Source: Toxotes chatareus
Lineage: Eukaryota; Chordata; Actinopteri; Toxotidae
NCBI GenBank assembly: GCA_016801885.1
Contig: CM028897.1
Location: forward strand, 17,794,501 to 17,858,500
DNA length: 64,000 nucleotides
Reading direction: 5' to 3'
Position numbers and translations under genes: made by a program. The notes below the pieces were generated by a model. The model was given only the letters and a program-made list of their open reading frames with translations, did not search any database and was not told the origin of the DNA. Of this stretch, positions 12,981-24,269 are shown piece after piece. The first letter of the stretch is position 1; each line of letters opens with the position of its first letter.

Positions 12981-13328
12981 AGAGGCTGAAACGTTTCAAT
13001 TAATCGATTAGTCGATTGACAGGGAAATTATCTGCATCTACTTTGGAAATCTATTTATCGCTCAGTCCTTTTTCATTTAAAAAAAAAAAACATTCTCTAC
13101 TTCTAGCCTCTTAAATGGATTTGCTGCTTTTCTTTGTCATGTATCATTGTAAACTGATTATCTTTGGTTTCCGGGCCTTTGGTCAAACATTTAAAGACAT
13201 CAGACATTAAGTTTTTCTTTTCTTTTCTTTTTTTTTTTCTTTTGTTATTTTTAGGCAGTTGGTTAATGGGAAAAAAATATTTGGAGATGAATCAATAAAC
13301 TAAAATAATCAGTAGTGGCAGCTTTAAT
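12981..13328 (+). mobile_element. Fish MITE with AATCGATTAGTCGATTGA-type ends, copy 1
   Basis: It opens GAGGCTGAAACGTTTCAATTAATCG and closes AATCAGTAGTGGCAGCTTTA, a degenerate inverted arrangement of GCTGCAACTAACGATTA ends. The interior has the TTAAATGGATTTGCTGC and TTGGTCAAACATTTAAAGAC segments of a family common in fishes (recalled). It ends 57 bases before the candidate mir-137 exon acceptor. Confidence 0.55.
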
Positions 13329-13385
13329 CATTTGATGAATCAGTTCCAAAAGAGTTATGTTCTTTCTCTTTTTCTTTTCTTGCAG

Positions 13386-13782
13386 GACATGGACAGTTTC
13401 AGCAGCTTATGAAATTGCCACCCTTCCCTCCAGCTCTCTCCTGCTGTATAGCGTCAAACAGAGAAAAGGGGGTGGGGTGGGGATGGGAGACGAACGCGAG
13501 AAAGAGAGGAGAGAGAGAGAAGGTGGAGGGGAGTGAGGTGGCGTGACCGTTTGCTCCCGTCTCGACCACGGGTATTCTTGGGTTGATAATACAGATGTCG
13601 ATGTTATTGCTTGAGAATACGCGTAGCTGAGCGGAAGCCATCATCATCGACAACAACAACCGTTTCTCCTCCCGATGTGAAGAGCGTCCGTGGTGATGGC
13701 AATCGCCTCCTAAAGACCTGCTCGTGGTCCCCTGACTCGCCCCCTGTTCCTCCACCCACCATCCTCTCGGCCTCTGCAGGAA
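13386..13782 (+). ncRNA. Candidate exon of the mir-137 primary transcript (MIR137HG-like)
   Basis: The block is preceded by a long pyrimidine tract ending TTTTCTTGCAG at 13385, a strong splice acceptor. It ends before GTAAGA at 13783, a usable donor. The pre-miR-137 hairpin lies in the middle. A purine-rich stretch (13495-13540) lies just upstream of the hairpin, where mammals carry a length-variable repeat (recalled). All three frames are broken by stops and no protein is recognisable, which suits a long non-coding host RNA. Exon limits are inferred only from splice motifs. The primary transcript could equally be unspliced and start nearby. Confidence 0.5.
13553..13638 (+). ncRNA. mir137: mir-137 precursor hairpin
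   Basis: This is the precursor of miR-137, a deeply conserved vertebrate microRNA abundant in neurons that represses target mRNAs through the RISC complex. The 3p arm at 13604-13626 begins TTATTGCTT and ends ACGCGTAG. It carries the miR-137 seed TATTGCT and differs from the human mature form at one internal position (G for A, a variant I recall from fish). The 5p arm at 13568-13590 begins ACGGGTATTCTTGGG. The two arms are separated by a 13-nt loop at 13591-13603. GTATTCT of the 5' arm pairs with AGAATAC of the 3' arm. The lower stem also pairs: GCT/AGC, CCG/CGG and CTC/GAG between 13553-13563 and 13628-13638. The stem sits in a candidate exon with splice-like borders. Recognition is by recall of the family sequence, but two arms plus fold make it secure. 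Confidence 0.96.
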
Positions 13783-14303
13783 GTAAGATCCTTCCAAGCG
13801 CACATCACACACTTTTTAGCTCTGATTGTTCATCCGCTTGACAGATGCCCTTATCAGAGTGCATGGTGAAGAGGGGAATCCAATAAGTGCACATGGTGGT
13901 GGGGTGGGGAGGTGCGGTGTGTGTTGAGGGTTTAGTGGATGGTGGGGGGGGTTGGTGGGAGGCTGGGCCCCCGATAGCAGGAAGACACGACTCTGCACGA
14001 CAGGACAGAAGGTCCAGCAGTTGCACTAGCTCCTGTGGCTCTCCGTGTATAAGGTCACTGTCAAAGAGCAAATCCAATATCCAGACAGGCTGGCGGGCAG
14101 ACGGGCGGGCAAACAGGCTGGCGGGCAGGTAGGGGCACGGGCAGGAACACATTTAGAAAGTAAGAGATAAATCTCAGTCTACTCTCAGCTGTTCTCCAGG
14201 CTGTCTGGAGGAGGGGCAGGAAGAGAAACAGAGACGGGGACAATAAGAGAGACAAACAGGCAGCAGCAGACAAGTACAATATCTATGAGGAAAAACCTGG
14301 ATC

Positions 14304-15727
14304 CAGTGGTAGAAAGTAACTAGGTGTATTTACTCAAGTACTGCACCTAAGTACAGATTCTGAGGTACTTTACTTGAGTAATCCAATTCTCTGCTACATT
14401 TAGAGGTAAATATTGTATTTATAAATGTACGTTATTCCCATACGTTTATTCTTACAAATATAGTAACTTTGCAGATTCATATTCTTCAGACAAACGGTTT
14501 GAAGAATATGAATCGGAAACATTCATATTCATATTCTTCAGACAAATAGTTTTAAAAACGATTGTTCATGTTCATTGTTCAGTGCAAAACACCTTATCAA
14601 GTGATTTCAGTCTGTGATTGAGTTTTATTTTCTCCAAGAAAGTGAAAAACATGCCGGAGCAGTGACAGTTTTTCTTTCATTTGTCTGTCTTTGTTTTAAG
14701 ATAAATTAATTAAAACGTTTTTCAAGTTCAGAAGAATTTTTTTTGCCATCATATATCAACACCTAATAATTCCAATTTATGTTAAAATATTGAAAAATAA
14801 AAATCTTTACAAACATTTAGTTACAGTACATTACTGTTGCTAAATAAAAGCACAAACACATAATAGTACAAAATATAGGCTATGTAAACTACTCAAAAAA
14901 AAACACTCGTCGCTCATAAAGATTTTGTATTTGTATTAAATTACAGTTAAATTAGTATTTATATATTCAAATATAAACAATAAATAAATAAAAAAGGTCC
15001 CGCTCATCACAATGCATGAAAACAGCATCACAAATTAAACATGAGCTGCTTGCATAGATAGCCTCAAGCAAGAGTTATCAAGCATTTTAAAAGATATAAA
15101 CAGCTTTGCATTTTGTTGAAATCCTTTCTGCATATTATTTAGAAACAAAAGCAACATACATTTACTGCAGCATGTGAGACCAGCTCAATGAATTAGTTAA
15201 CTAGTTTCCAACTAGCTTAGCATAGCTTGTTCATCACATCCTATAGTAACAATATGCTGTTTACGGTCTGTATTATGGAGCAAATCACCTTAGTTCAACC
15301 AGGTTTCACGTTTCATAATTCTGTTACAGCTGATTTTTGATCTAAATTTAAAAAAAAAAGCAGTTTTGAAATATTCTTGCTCTGACACAGATTTGTGCTC
15401 TCATTTGAAGAAATTAGGGTTTTTACGATTCAATTACAGACAGAAATGGTTTCAGAAATGAAAGGTTTGCTGATAAAACCCACCAGTTCTTTATCAGGTA
15501 GGTAAAATTAGCTCCACCTCAACCAGCTCAGCTGTAAAACACTACTTACACATGGATGCAGCAGTAACAATAAACTCATAACATATGATCATGATTATTT
15601 TTGATACGTTAAGCTGATGTTAGGTAAAAATCAGATTGCAGGACCTTTATTTGTGTTGGAGTACTTTTACACTTTGGTATTGCTGCTTTTGCTAAAGTAA
15701 AGGCTTTGATAACTTCTTCCACCACTG
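14304..15727 (+). mobile_element. hAT-like MITE, long copy (CAGTGGTAGAAAGTAACT family)
   Basis: The copy begins CAGTGGTAGAAAGTAACTAGG at 14304 and ends TTCTTCCACCACTG at 15727, so the ends are inverted (CAGTGGT versus ACCACTG). The subterminal regions carry the AGTACTTTTAC/GTACTTTACTTGAGTA motifs of a family very common in fishes. The flanks read CCTGGATC (14296-14303) and TCTAGATC (15728-15735), matching 6 of 8, as expected for an aged 8-bp hAT target-site duplication. At 1.4 kb it is longer than the 352-bp copy at 63619, and its interior is AT-rich with no coding capacity. Confidence 0.75.
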
Positions 15728-16357
15728 TCTAGATCACATCAGTCACGTCATGTTTTAGAGCAGGAATGTTACACTCGTAAAAAAAAAAAAAAAAAAGCTT
15801 TTCCCTTAATGTCATTTGTTGTTTTTGTGATTTACTTGCCTCGTCTGTGATACCCTGTGGGGTGGCCAAAGTGGTCAATTTCCCCATCATGGTATGCTGT
15901 AGTTTTCAGGGAATTGGATCATATTAGTGTTATTGTAATGGGGTGTAATAAGATTATTCAAATCCCTCTATTTCACAGTGGGCGAATGTGATGCTGAGGC
16001 TCATCCATGTAAAAGGGCCCTTTGACAGAAACTGTGTCTGTGCACTAAACCCTGGAAATTCCCAGCCAAGAGGATTCTCCACGCCACTCCCTAGAGACTC
16101 CACTCACATCAGCGCCACTGTCTCTCTGTCATTGTGCATGTGTGTGTCCGTGTGGGTGTGTACAGTTTTTCTGTCTCTTCTTCCACACAGCAATTAAAGA
16201 TCCAATTGATTTCCCTGCCTACACTGATTACCTGCTTCACTAGTTTGGTTTTCCTGTGATATCTGATTAATACTGGGACTATATGCACGGAGGTAACACA
16301 CTAACATGAAAATTTTATGTTACGATACAACAGTGGTCTCAAAAATGACCATTCATA

Positions 16358-16698
16358 TAGCTGAAGTAATTATTTGATTAATTAATTAGTCAATGGGCAG
16401 AAAACTAATTTCAGCAAATCTGATTATTGATACTCATAAACTGTTTAAGCAAGTTTTCAAGGAAAATGCTAAAAAACTTGTTGGTTCTAGTTTTTCAAAT
16501 GCAAAGATTTGCTGTTTTTCTTTTGTCTTGTGTGACAGCAAGCTGAATATCTTTGGGTGGTGTTCACACAAAACACTACAGACTTTGGCTTTAGGAACAC
16601 ATCAGGGGATTTTAAACAAAATTTCTGACATTTAATAGAAACAAATACTCGACAATTAATTTGGTAAATTAACCAGTAATCATTAGTTGCTACCGCTA
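16358..16698 (+). mobile_element. Same MITE family, copy 2
   Basis: GCTGAAGTAATTATTTGATTAATTAATTAG at the left mirrors AATTAACCAGTAATCATTAGTTGCTACCGCTA at the right. The interior carries the GCAAAGATTTGCTGTTTTTC and GAATATCTTTGG segments of the family. About 340 bp, non-coding. Confidence 0.55.
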
Positions 16699-16894
16699 GT
16701 CATTTATTAACCAATATATTGTTTTTGCTGATCTGTTCGTTGTATTCTAAAGGTATAGATAATGTGTGTACTCCCGTCACATTTGGCTGCATGATCATGT
16801 AAACCCAAAATTTCCTATGCAGTGTTGACACCACTAAACCATCTTCCACTTCACACACACAGTACTGTAACGAGACTGAGTCTCCAGCCATGCT

Positions 16895-17516
16895 AGAGGC
16901 ATGTTTTAGTTCAGCATGTTAGCATTTTAACATTTTATAAGTAGCTCTAAACACAAACTACAGCTGAGGTTTATGGGAATACCATGTGTTGTGCAGACAT
17001 GTGGTCATAAACCAAAGTACTGGTCGCATTAAAACTGTGACCTGATGGTGGTGCTGGATGAAAAGCCAGGAGATCACAAAAGTCAGCAGGATCATTTCTC
17101 TGGGAACTCTAAATGTCTGTACAAAATGTTGTTCCTACACAGCAAGTAGGTGATATTTCACAGGATAAGTGAAAACATTGACCTGCCTGTGGTACAAGAG
17201 TAGGATCATCAAAATCTGTAGGGTCCATCCTCTGGGAGCCATGAATTTCATGTAAATCCATACAATAGTATCCATACAGTAATAGCTGAGATATTTCATT
17301 AATTCATGAAAGTATGAACCTGCTAGTGGTACAAGAGGAGTCAGGGCAAAACCACAGTCAGGAGGATTCACTCTCTTGTGACCATGAATACAATGCTACG
17401 TACAGATTTTCATTAGTCTGGCCATTAGTTGTTGAGATATTTCAGTCTGGACCAAGGTGGACTGACCAAAATTGCCATTCCCTCACCAATTCTAACTGCA
17501 TGGCTAAAAATATAAC
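16895..17516 (+). repeat. Fish interspersed repeat with internal ~140-bp tandem units
   Basis: The block contains three diverged, roughly repeated modules of the form 'ACCTG-TGGTG..GG-GATCA-AAAGTCAG-AGGATCATTCTCTGGGAACC-ATGAATGTCTGTAC-AAAT..ATAG..TTGAGATATTTCA'. They sit near 17040-17165, 17165-17310 and 17315-17450, and the block ends CATGGCTAAAAATAT. I recall this as a widespread non-coding repeat in teleost genomes. Its class is not known to me. Confidence 0.6.
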
Positions 17517-19990
17517 AACATTCACTACATATTTTCAGTAATAACCTGTAGCAGGTATTTACAATGTGTTCCTAAGAATATTATGTTGTTCAAATGCATA
17601 ATTGAACTGTCTACACTGCATATCTACAGTAGTGTATATTCAGTAACACTGCCTACACGCCCAGCACTCAAATCAGCTATTTTTCTTCATTCTTCACATC
17701 TCTTAGGACTGATGATGATGAATGTGATTAATCTATTGTCTTTGCTCTACAATTGCAAGCTCCCTATCAACAGCAGAATGCAGCAGCGAAACAGTCCAGC
17801 ACGTCACATCTGTGAGTGAGCTGACATCAAAGCATCCCCTGTCAGAGTCAACCTGGTCAGCTGAAGCCTCTTCTCCTCATCCCTGACCCACCACCCTCTT
17901 CCTCAGCCCTCCTCCTCCTTCCCTGTCTCCTCCGTCCAAGCTGCCCCCCCTTACTTCTGTCTGTAATAACCACAGCTCTAAAGCAAACACAGACAGTAGC
18001 CTCTGAATGAATAAGTACGTCTTGGATTCGGCCACGCGGTGATAGCGGTAATTTCCCCCTCAATGAGTCACTCCATTACAATTACCCTGTAATATTTATC
18101 CAGACAAACAAAAGGCCTGATGCATGCAGGAGTGGCTGCTGGGATCTGATGGATAGATGGATGGAGAGAGAAAGGGTGGCGCAGGTATAGAAGGATGGAT
18201 ATGGAGGGAGAGGGGGAGGAGGGGATGGAGGGAGGAAATCACAGTGCAATAAGAGCCCTCTCATTAGGGCCTGTCTTTATCACTGTGCAGCTCCTATCAG
18301 ACGTGGCAGATGAGAGGAGGGAACAGAAGGCCAGGAGGAGAGCAGAGCTCAGATTAGGATCCTTATTGCTATGATAATCACTGTTTGTCATCCAGTGTGC
18401 ACATTTCACACCTGTGGTAAATGCAGATGGGTTAGTTAGTTAGCGCCAGGGTCATATCATCTGGTGAGTGTGTGTGTGTGTGTGTATACATTGGTGTGTT
18501 TGTAAAAGAAAAAAGCAGTTCATGTATATGTGCATACGAGAGCGAGAGTGTGAGAACAGTAATAACAATGTGTGTGTGTGCACGTGCGTGTGCGAGTTTG
18601 AATATGTGTGTATTTCTGGTGCATGGAGGGGGCGCACGTGAATGCAAGTGCGGACGCTTTTAGAATGAACAAATAGATAAAGATAGAATTAAATAAATAA
18701 GTAACAATCACATGCATTGCTCTCGGTGCCTGGCAACCGGATCTCTCCGTTGCCTTGGAAACTGTTGCTACAGAATGTGAGGTGATTGGCAACCGTGACA
18801 ACGAGGAGGGAATAACATTTGACCCCGCTTGCTGACGAGGGGAGGCGAGTTGGGGGGATGGAGTCGGGGGTTGGGGTGGGGGAGCAGGGGAGAGAAAGAG
18901 AGATAGAGAGAATAGTAGATGGAAGATGGTATCAGATATGAGCGTATTTAGAAATTCATCCTCTGAAACCGCTTCACTCTCACTCCTTCCTTAACACACA
19001 CAATCTCTTCCCCCTGGCTCACACACACACACACACACACACACAATCTTATTCTCACTGATGCTGTAACACCATGCATTCAGACACACATGCACACACA
19101 CGCTCGATGCTTTAACATACCAGCGCTCATGCCAGCTCAAACTCACACTCTGCCACCCACCACCAGAGCGTGTACACATACGCACACACACACATACACA
19201 CAGAGTTGTCTTGTATTCCCAGCACATTACACACCATATCTACACTTCTCCAATCACATGTAAAATCTGCACAGGGTGTGTTTGAAATTGCGTCTGAAGG
19301 TGTGCATGCAACCGTGAGTGTGTGTTGGCTTCATGAGAGTTATCGAACACCATACACACACACACACACACACACACTTAAGTGCAGCTATAACCTACAC
19401 ACACTGTACAGCAGAGACATGTAATAATCAAGGAGGCATTGTTTGCTCCTAAAGCTATACAATGTGAAACAGAAGGCGGTGTGAAATCACAGCCAGCTCC
19501 AGTGCCATGAGGAGAACCTCTCTCTCTTCCCTCTCTATCTTTCCTCCTCCTCTGTTTCCCGTCCGATTGCACTTTCCTTCTTTCCATCCCTCTCTTCACT
19601 CTTCCCCTCTCTCTGCCTGGCTAAACTAATAAGGTTGTGATTAATGGTCTGCTAATTGCTGTAATCTCAGTTAATTAGAGTGGAGATTCTTCAGTGGTGG
19701 AGTGCTTAGGGAGAGATGCATGTTGCACTGATCTGGAGGTACAGTGCTGGCAACACTCCACGTAGACAGAAAAGGAGATGTACTCGCAGGCACGACAACG
19801 CTGAATAGTGTAGTACAGTAGTACTATCTCACTCCAAGGCTCCTGTTTACACATCTAGGCATTCACACAAACGATGGCCTTTGAAACAGTGGACAGGTAG
19901 ATCAGTGGTTTAAGATACAGTACGTATACAATTGTGCTATAATATACTGTATTTTGTTTGGCAATTTGTTGTGGAAATCATCTCAACTCA
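17517..19990. other. Intergenic with two enhancer-like islands
   Basis: No gene seen. Islands at 18000-18430 (TCAATGAGTCACTCC, CATTACAATTACCCTG, CTCATTAGGGCCTG, TTATTGCTATGATAATCACTG) and 19615-19720 (GTGATTAATGGTCTGCTAATTGC, CTCAGTTAATTAGAG) are rich in TAAT-type sites and free of repeats. The rest is CA/TG-rich and GA-rich simple sequence. Confidence 0.45.
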
Positions 19991-19999
19991 GACCAAACC

Positions 20000-20389
20000 A
20001 GGGCTGCAACAAACCATTATTTACATCATTGATTCATCTCCCAAGCATTTGCTTGATTAATTGATTACTTTTTCAGATAAAAGATAAAGAAATTATAATT
20101 AGTTGTAAAATAATATATTATTCCGAAAATAATAATAATAATAAAAGAGGGGGAGATTTTCAAAGGTTTTGTTTTGTCAATCAGAGGTTAAAACATTACA
20201 CAGATAATTAAGTTTAACATCACAGAAGACTTAAGACTTAGATAACCAGCAAATATTCTCATTGGAGAAGCGGCAGCCAGTGAATTTTCAGTATCTTTGC
20301 TTAAAAAAAATGACTTGACTGATTCATCAATTATTATTATATTATTATTATTATTAACAATTGATTAATCAGCTAAAAGTTTCAGCTCT
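20000..20389 (+). mobile_element. Same MITE family, copy 3 (both ends readable)
   Basis: Begins AGGGCTGCAACAAACCATTATT and ends GATTAATCAGCTAAAAGTTTCAGCTCT, so the termini AGGGCTG and CAGCTCT are near-inverted. It contains ATTAATTGATTAC and an ATT trinucleotide run (about 20330-20356) that has expanded within the element. Confidence 0.65.
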
Positions 20390-20788
20390 AGTCTGTAGTC
20401 TCTGGATTTTTGAATCCAGAATTTTTGTCTCCTTTCTATGTGTATCACTTATTCAGGCCAGTGTGAGGTGTGGTGTTGTAAATGCTCCTGCTGCCTGTCT
20501 CGACCAGTCCAGTGAAATGACAACTCTGTCTCCTAGAAATTACATTTATTTACAACTAATCTGAAACAGCAAATATGTTTTGACGGCAGCATAGCCCCAT
20601 ACAGGTTACATTTTCTGTTTATACAAGGAGTAAATGTTATGAATTAACATATCTTGTTGTAAGTTGCAAAAATGTTGACACTGAAAATATCAGTAAATGT
20701 TCATTGACAATGAATTTGATTTGTTTTCTCCCAAAATCTCAGATTGTGTTTATACGCCATCCGCCCTAGTTCTAGTTCAGATTCCAAG

Positions 20789-20949
<161 letters not shown>

Positions 20950-21593
20950 TCTAAAATGATGCACAAGACGTCTACAGTTTTCTGTTTGAAGTCATGGTTC
21001 AGCCATAAAACAGTGATGCCTTGGGTTTGAAACATTGAATATTTAACTTAGTGTGAAATGTGTTCAGTAGTGCACAAGAACGAGGAGATCCAGGATATAC
21101 AGTATCTGTGAGATTTTGACATTTGGGGGTAAAAAGAAAATACTTTACATTCACTTAAGGTCAAATTCAGTGGAAACGGAAGCATGTGGGCTCAGCTGGT
21201 TGAAGTATAACTCAGATTCCCTCTACAGTGATTGCAGGATATCGTTTGTGCCATCGTGTGTCTCCTATTTAAAATAAGAAGCTTAATTGGACGATTTTTA
21301 ATTGGTTAGTGTTAAATGTATTTTTCCTTAAATGTATTTGCCACATTTTGGAAAGGTGAGCTTCAAAATGCCTTCTGAAGCAGAGTGTTTGACCCACATA
21401 CACTATCTGGCTACAGTGCCTGGTGTGTCTTTCTGGGTGTGTTTTTAACTGAGAGGTGTGAAGACTGGAGCCTCAGCCCTGAGGATATACATGTACCGTG
21501 TCACACACTCTCACACACTCACAAGCACTAACACACAGATTCTCACTTACACACAGACACAAATGCATACACGCTCTGATAAGCATACCCCGT

Positions 21594-21597
<4 letters not shown>

Positions 21598-21637
<40 letters not shown>
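21598..21637 (+). repeat. (CA)n microsatellite
   Basis: Pure CA run of about 40 bases within a CA-rich 300-base neighbourhood (21500-21830). Confidence 0.95.
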
Positions 21638-21638
<1 letters not shown>

Positions 21639-23199
21639 CAGATGTGGCAGTGTGGATGCACATGCAGCCAGTGTCTCGCCTCTAACGGTGAGGTGGGCTC
21701 CAGGTAACCCGAAGTGACAGCTAGGTGTCTGCAGGACGCTGTCCAGACGTGTGAGGAGTGGGACAGCTGGACTGCCTCCCAGATGTGGTAGGATTCATCA
21801 AACACACACCCATAAACACACAGACACACGCACCAGATGTGGCAGCGGGAGTCATAACACTGAAGGCCCCAGCTGTTCACATGTCAAGAGAAAGGAGGAC
21901 CAGCTCTTCTTGTCTGATGGCGCTTGTCAAACATCCTGGGATGGAGGACAAGTGGGGTTAAATCATACTGACAATAGTTGCCAGTCTGGGTAAAGAATGA
22001 CAGGTGCATATGAATATGTGTGTGCGCGTGTCTTTGTGTATCTGCGCATGTTTTGTTTACTCATGAGAAGCTTTTCTTCAGCATTTTGTTAGTTGTTACA
22101 GTAGTTAGTTTAGTTGTGTGGGTGTAGAATGGAATAGATTGCGCATGGCACTACACAAACTTATGGCACCCTTTCCCCCCCCCCCTTCCCTTTCTGACGC
22201 CTCCACACACACCCCCACACACATACTGGGACCTGGCATAGGCTGCTCTGCTACCCATTCGAGTCTAACTGCTTTACATTAGTACCACCAGTATTATGTA
22301 ATGTGGCATACAGCTAAATATTAAAATTCAGCCTTGCAGGAGATTGGTTCTGTCCACTGGGAACTGGAAGTTTTAAGATGATTTGCTCACTCTCTCCTCT
22401 CCACTTTCTAATAAATGCAGGTCATTGTTTTTGAGTATTGTACTGATGCAATGGCCACTGAATGAAAAGGAAAGCTGCTGTTCTCTGGGCCCTCTGAAGT
22501 GCCGTTACTGGAAGACAGCAAGTATCAAGTATGCCATCTTGTGTTCATTTTCAGAATAACAACACCTTCGGATCAATTGATGGTGGAAAATTGCAGTCAC
22601 TTTCTGTAATCACACTGTGTTCTCTTCACATCTTAATGCGTGATTGCTGCAAAGACAGACTTGTACACACGCGCTGTACAAAAACTATTAGGGAGGAAGA
22701 GGTTGTCAGAAAACCATGATGAAAGTAGAGTAGTTTGACTTTTGTGGGAGAGGAGGGGAGAGATTTTTTTTCTTCTTTCTCCATATTTAGTATTTAGTTG
22801 CTCTCAAGCCCAGAGAATAGCTGAAATCATTGCTAATTTTACCTCTAATGTGCATTTTGAATGAGAACAATGTGAACATTCATTTATCACAGTACAAGCA
22901 GAGAGATAAATATATATATGTTTAAATCTGTGTACATCACCTTAAATTCTATATGCTTTATTTATGTCCTTGTTTTGTATTTGTATTTGTGGTTCTAACC
23001 CCCTTAGGTGTTGTACGAACTCGGAAAATACTTTTTGAACTACATGGATTTTTTTGTTGTTGTTGTAATACAGTGAGTGACCACTGGGGTAAAATATTAG
23101 CAGGCGGTTAGCAACGGCGATGTATCCAACGCTTCGACTAAGGCAGTTTGAGGGCCAGTTCAGGGCCTCTTTTGTGGACATTTGGACCTTTTCAGATTC

Positions 23200-23723
23200 T
23201 TGTTTAGTTTGTTAAGTTTTGTTCACTGTTCCTGTTTTATTTTGAAATCATGGCCCTTGTGTATCTTGTCTTGTTCTACTTCCTGTCTTTGTATCGTTTC
23301 CCTCCATTTATCATTGTCTGCCCCGCCCTAATAGGTTTCACCTGTTGCCCATTGCCTTGTGTATTTAAGTCTCGTTGTTTCCTTGTTTTCTTATCAGTTT
23401 GTCTGTGTCCTTGCCCAAGTCTGTACCTGATTGTGTGTCTTCCCCATGTTTGCTCCTATACCTGTGCCTTGCATTTTTTCCCCACCTCATGGACTTACCT
23501 TGGTTTCCTCTGTTTGCATGTAATGATGTTTTATATTTTCGTTTGATTTGGTTTCTGAGTATTTTATTCCTGCGTGGATGATTTTTGGTTGTTTGAGTTT
23601 TGTTCCCTGGCCCTGGACACTTCAAGTGATTTTTGGTTTATTAAAAGACTTTAAGTTACTCCTAGCCTGTCTTGGGGCTTATTGCTTTTGGGTCGTGGCC
23701 TGATTCCTAGTCTCAGCATAACA
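23200..23723 (+). mobile_element. Probable solo LTR of a fish retrotransposon
   Basis: The layout is that of an LTR. A T-rich 5' part is followed by CACCTGTTGCC and a TATA-like TGTATTTAAG at about 23360. A pyrimidine-rich presumed R region follows, then TTTATTAAAAGAC as a polyadenylation-type signal at about 23637, and an end reading AGCATAACA at 23715-23723. The text closely resembles LTRs I recall from fish Ty3/Gypsy-type elements. No internal retroviral-like coding sequence flanks it, so it would be a solo LTR. I could not define a target-site duplication, and the 5' border is uncertain. Confidence 0.45.
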
Positions 23724-24269
23724 CTCAATCTGGTTCTTTCACATTTCAACAGCCAAAGAACCAGCAAACGCCTGACCTGTACTGATTTATTTTCACTCAA
23801 TTTTAAAAAATTGAAATCATCAATATGTCTGAAGCTTAAATACTGTACTTTTAATTAATGTGTAATATCTGTGAGGAGCTGAAGGTGCTGCAGTTAAATC
23901 GAAATTATGGCTTGTCTTGCCCTCATTGAAGGATGTCGAATCATTTACCTGCAATACATGTCAACAGCTTTTCTCCAAACAGCAGTAGCTGCCAACAATT
24001 ACACATATTTTCTCCAGATTGTACTTTATTCCAGTTGGTTATGGGCTGCTAACAAATACATTGTAGGATACTATTTATTCAGAAAATTCTATGTTAAACA
24101 TTCTATCATATATTTTGCATTGGAAAGCTCATGAAAGGCTTCCCAAACCCTTCTGGCTACAGGACTGTTTTCTACATCTTGACCTTCTACCACTGCTGAA
24201 ACACAACAATTAAACTTGAGACGAATTTAAATTGCATGTTTGTTTGAATAATAGCTGTTTTGGACTCAC

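Noticed and set aside
8026..13520. A short protein formed by splicing ATGGG (8026-8030) to 13386
   Set aside because: The joined frame runs about 50 codons into GA-rich low-complexity sequence and matches nothing known to me. A non-coding host RNA for mir-137 explains the splice signals better.
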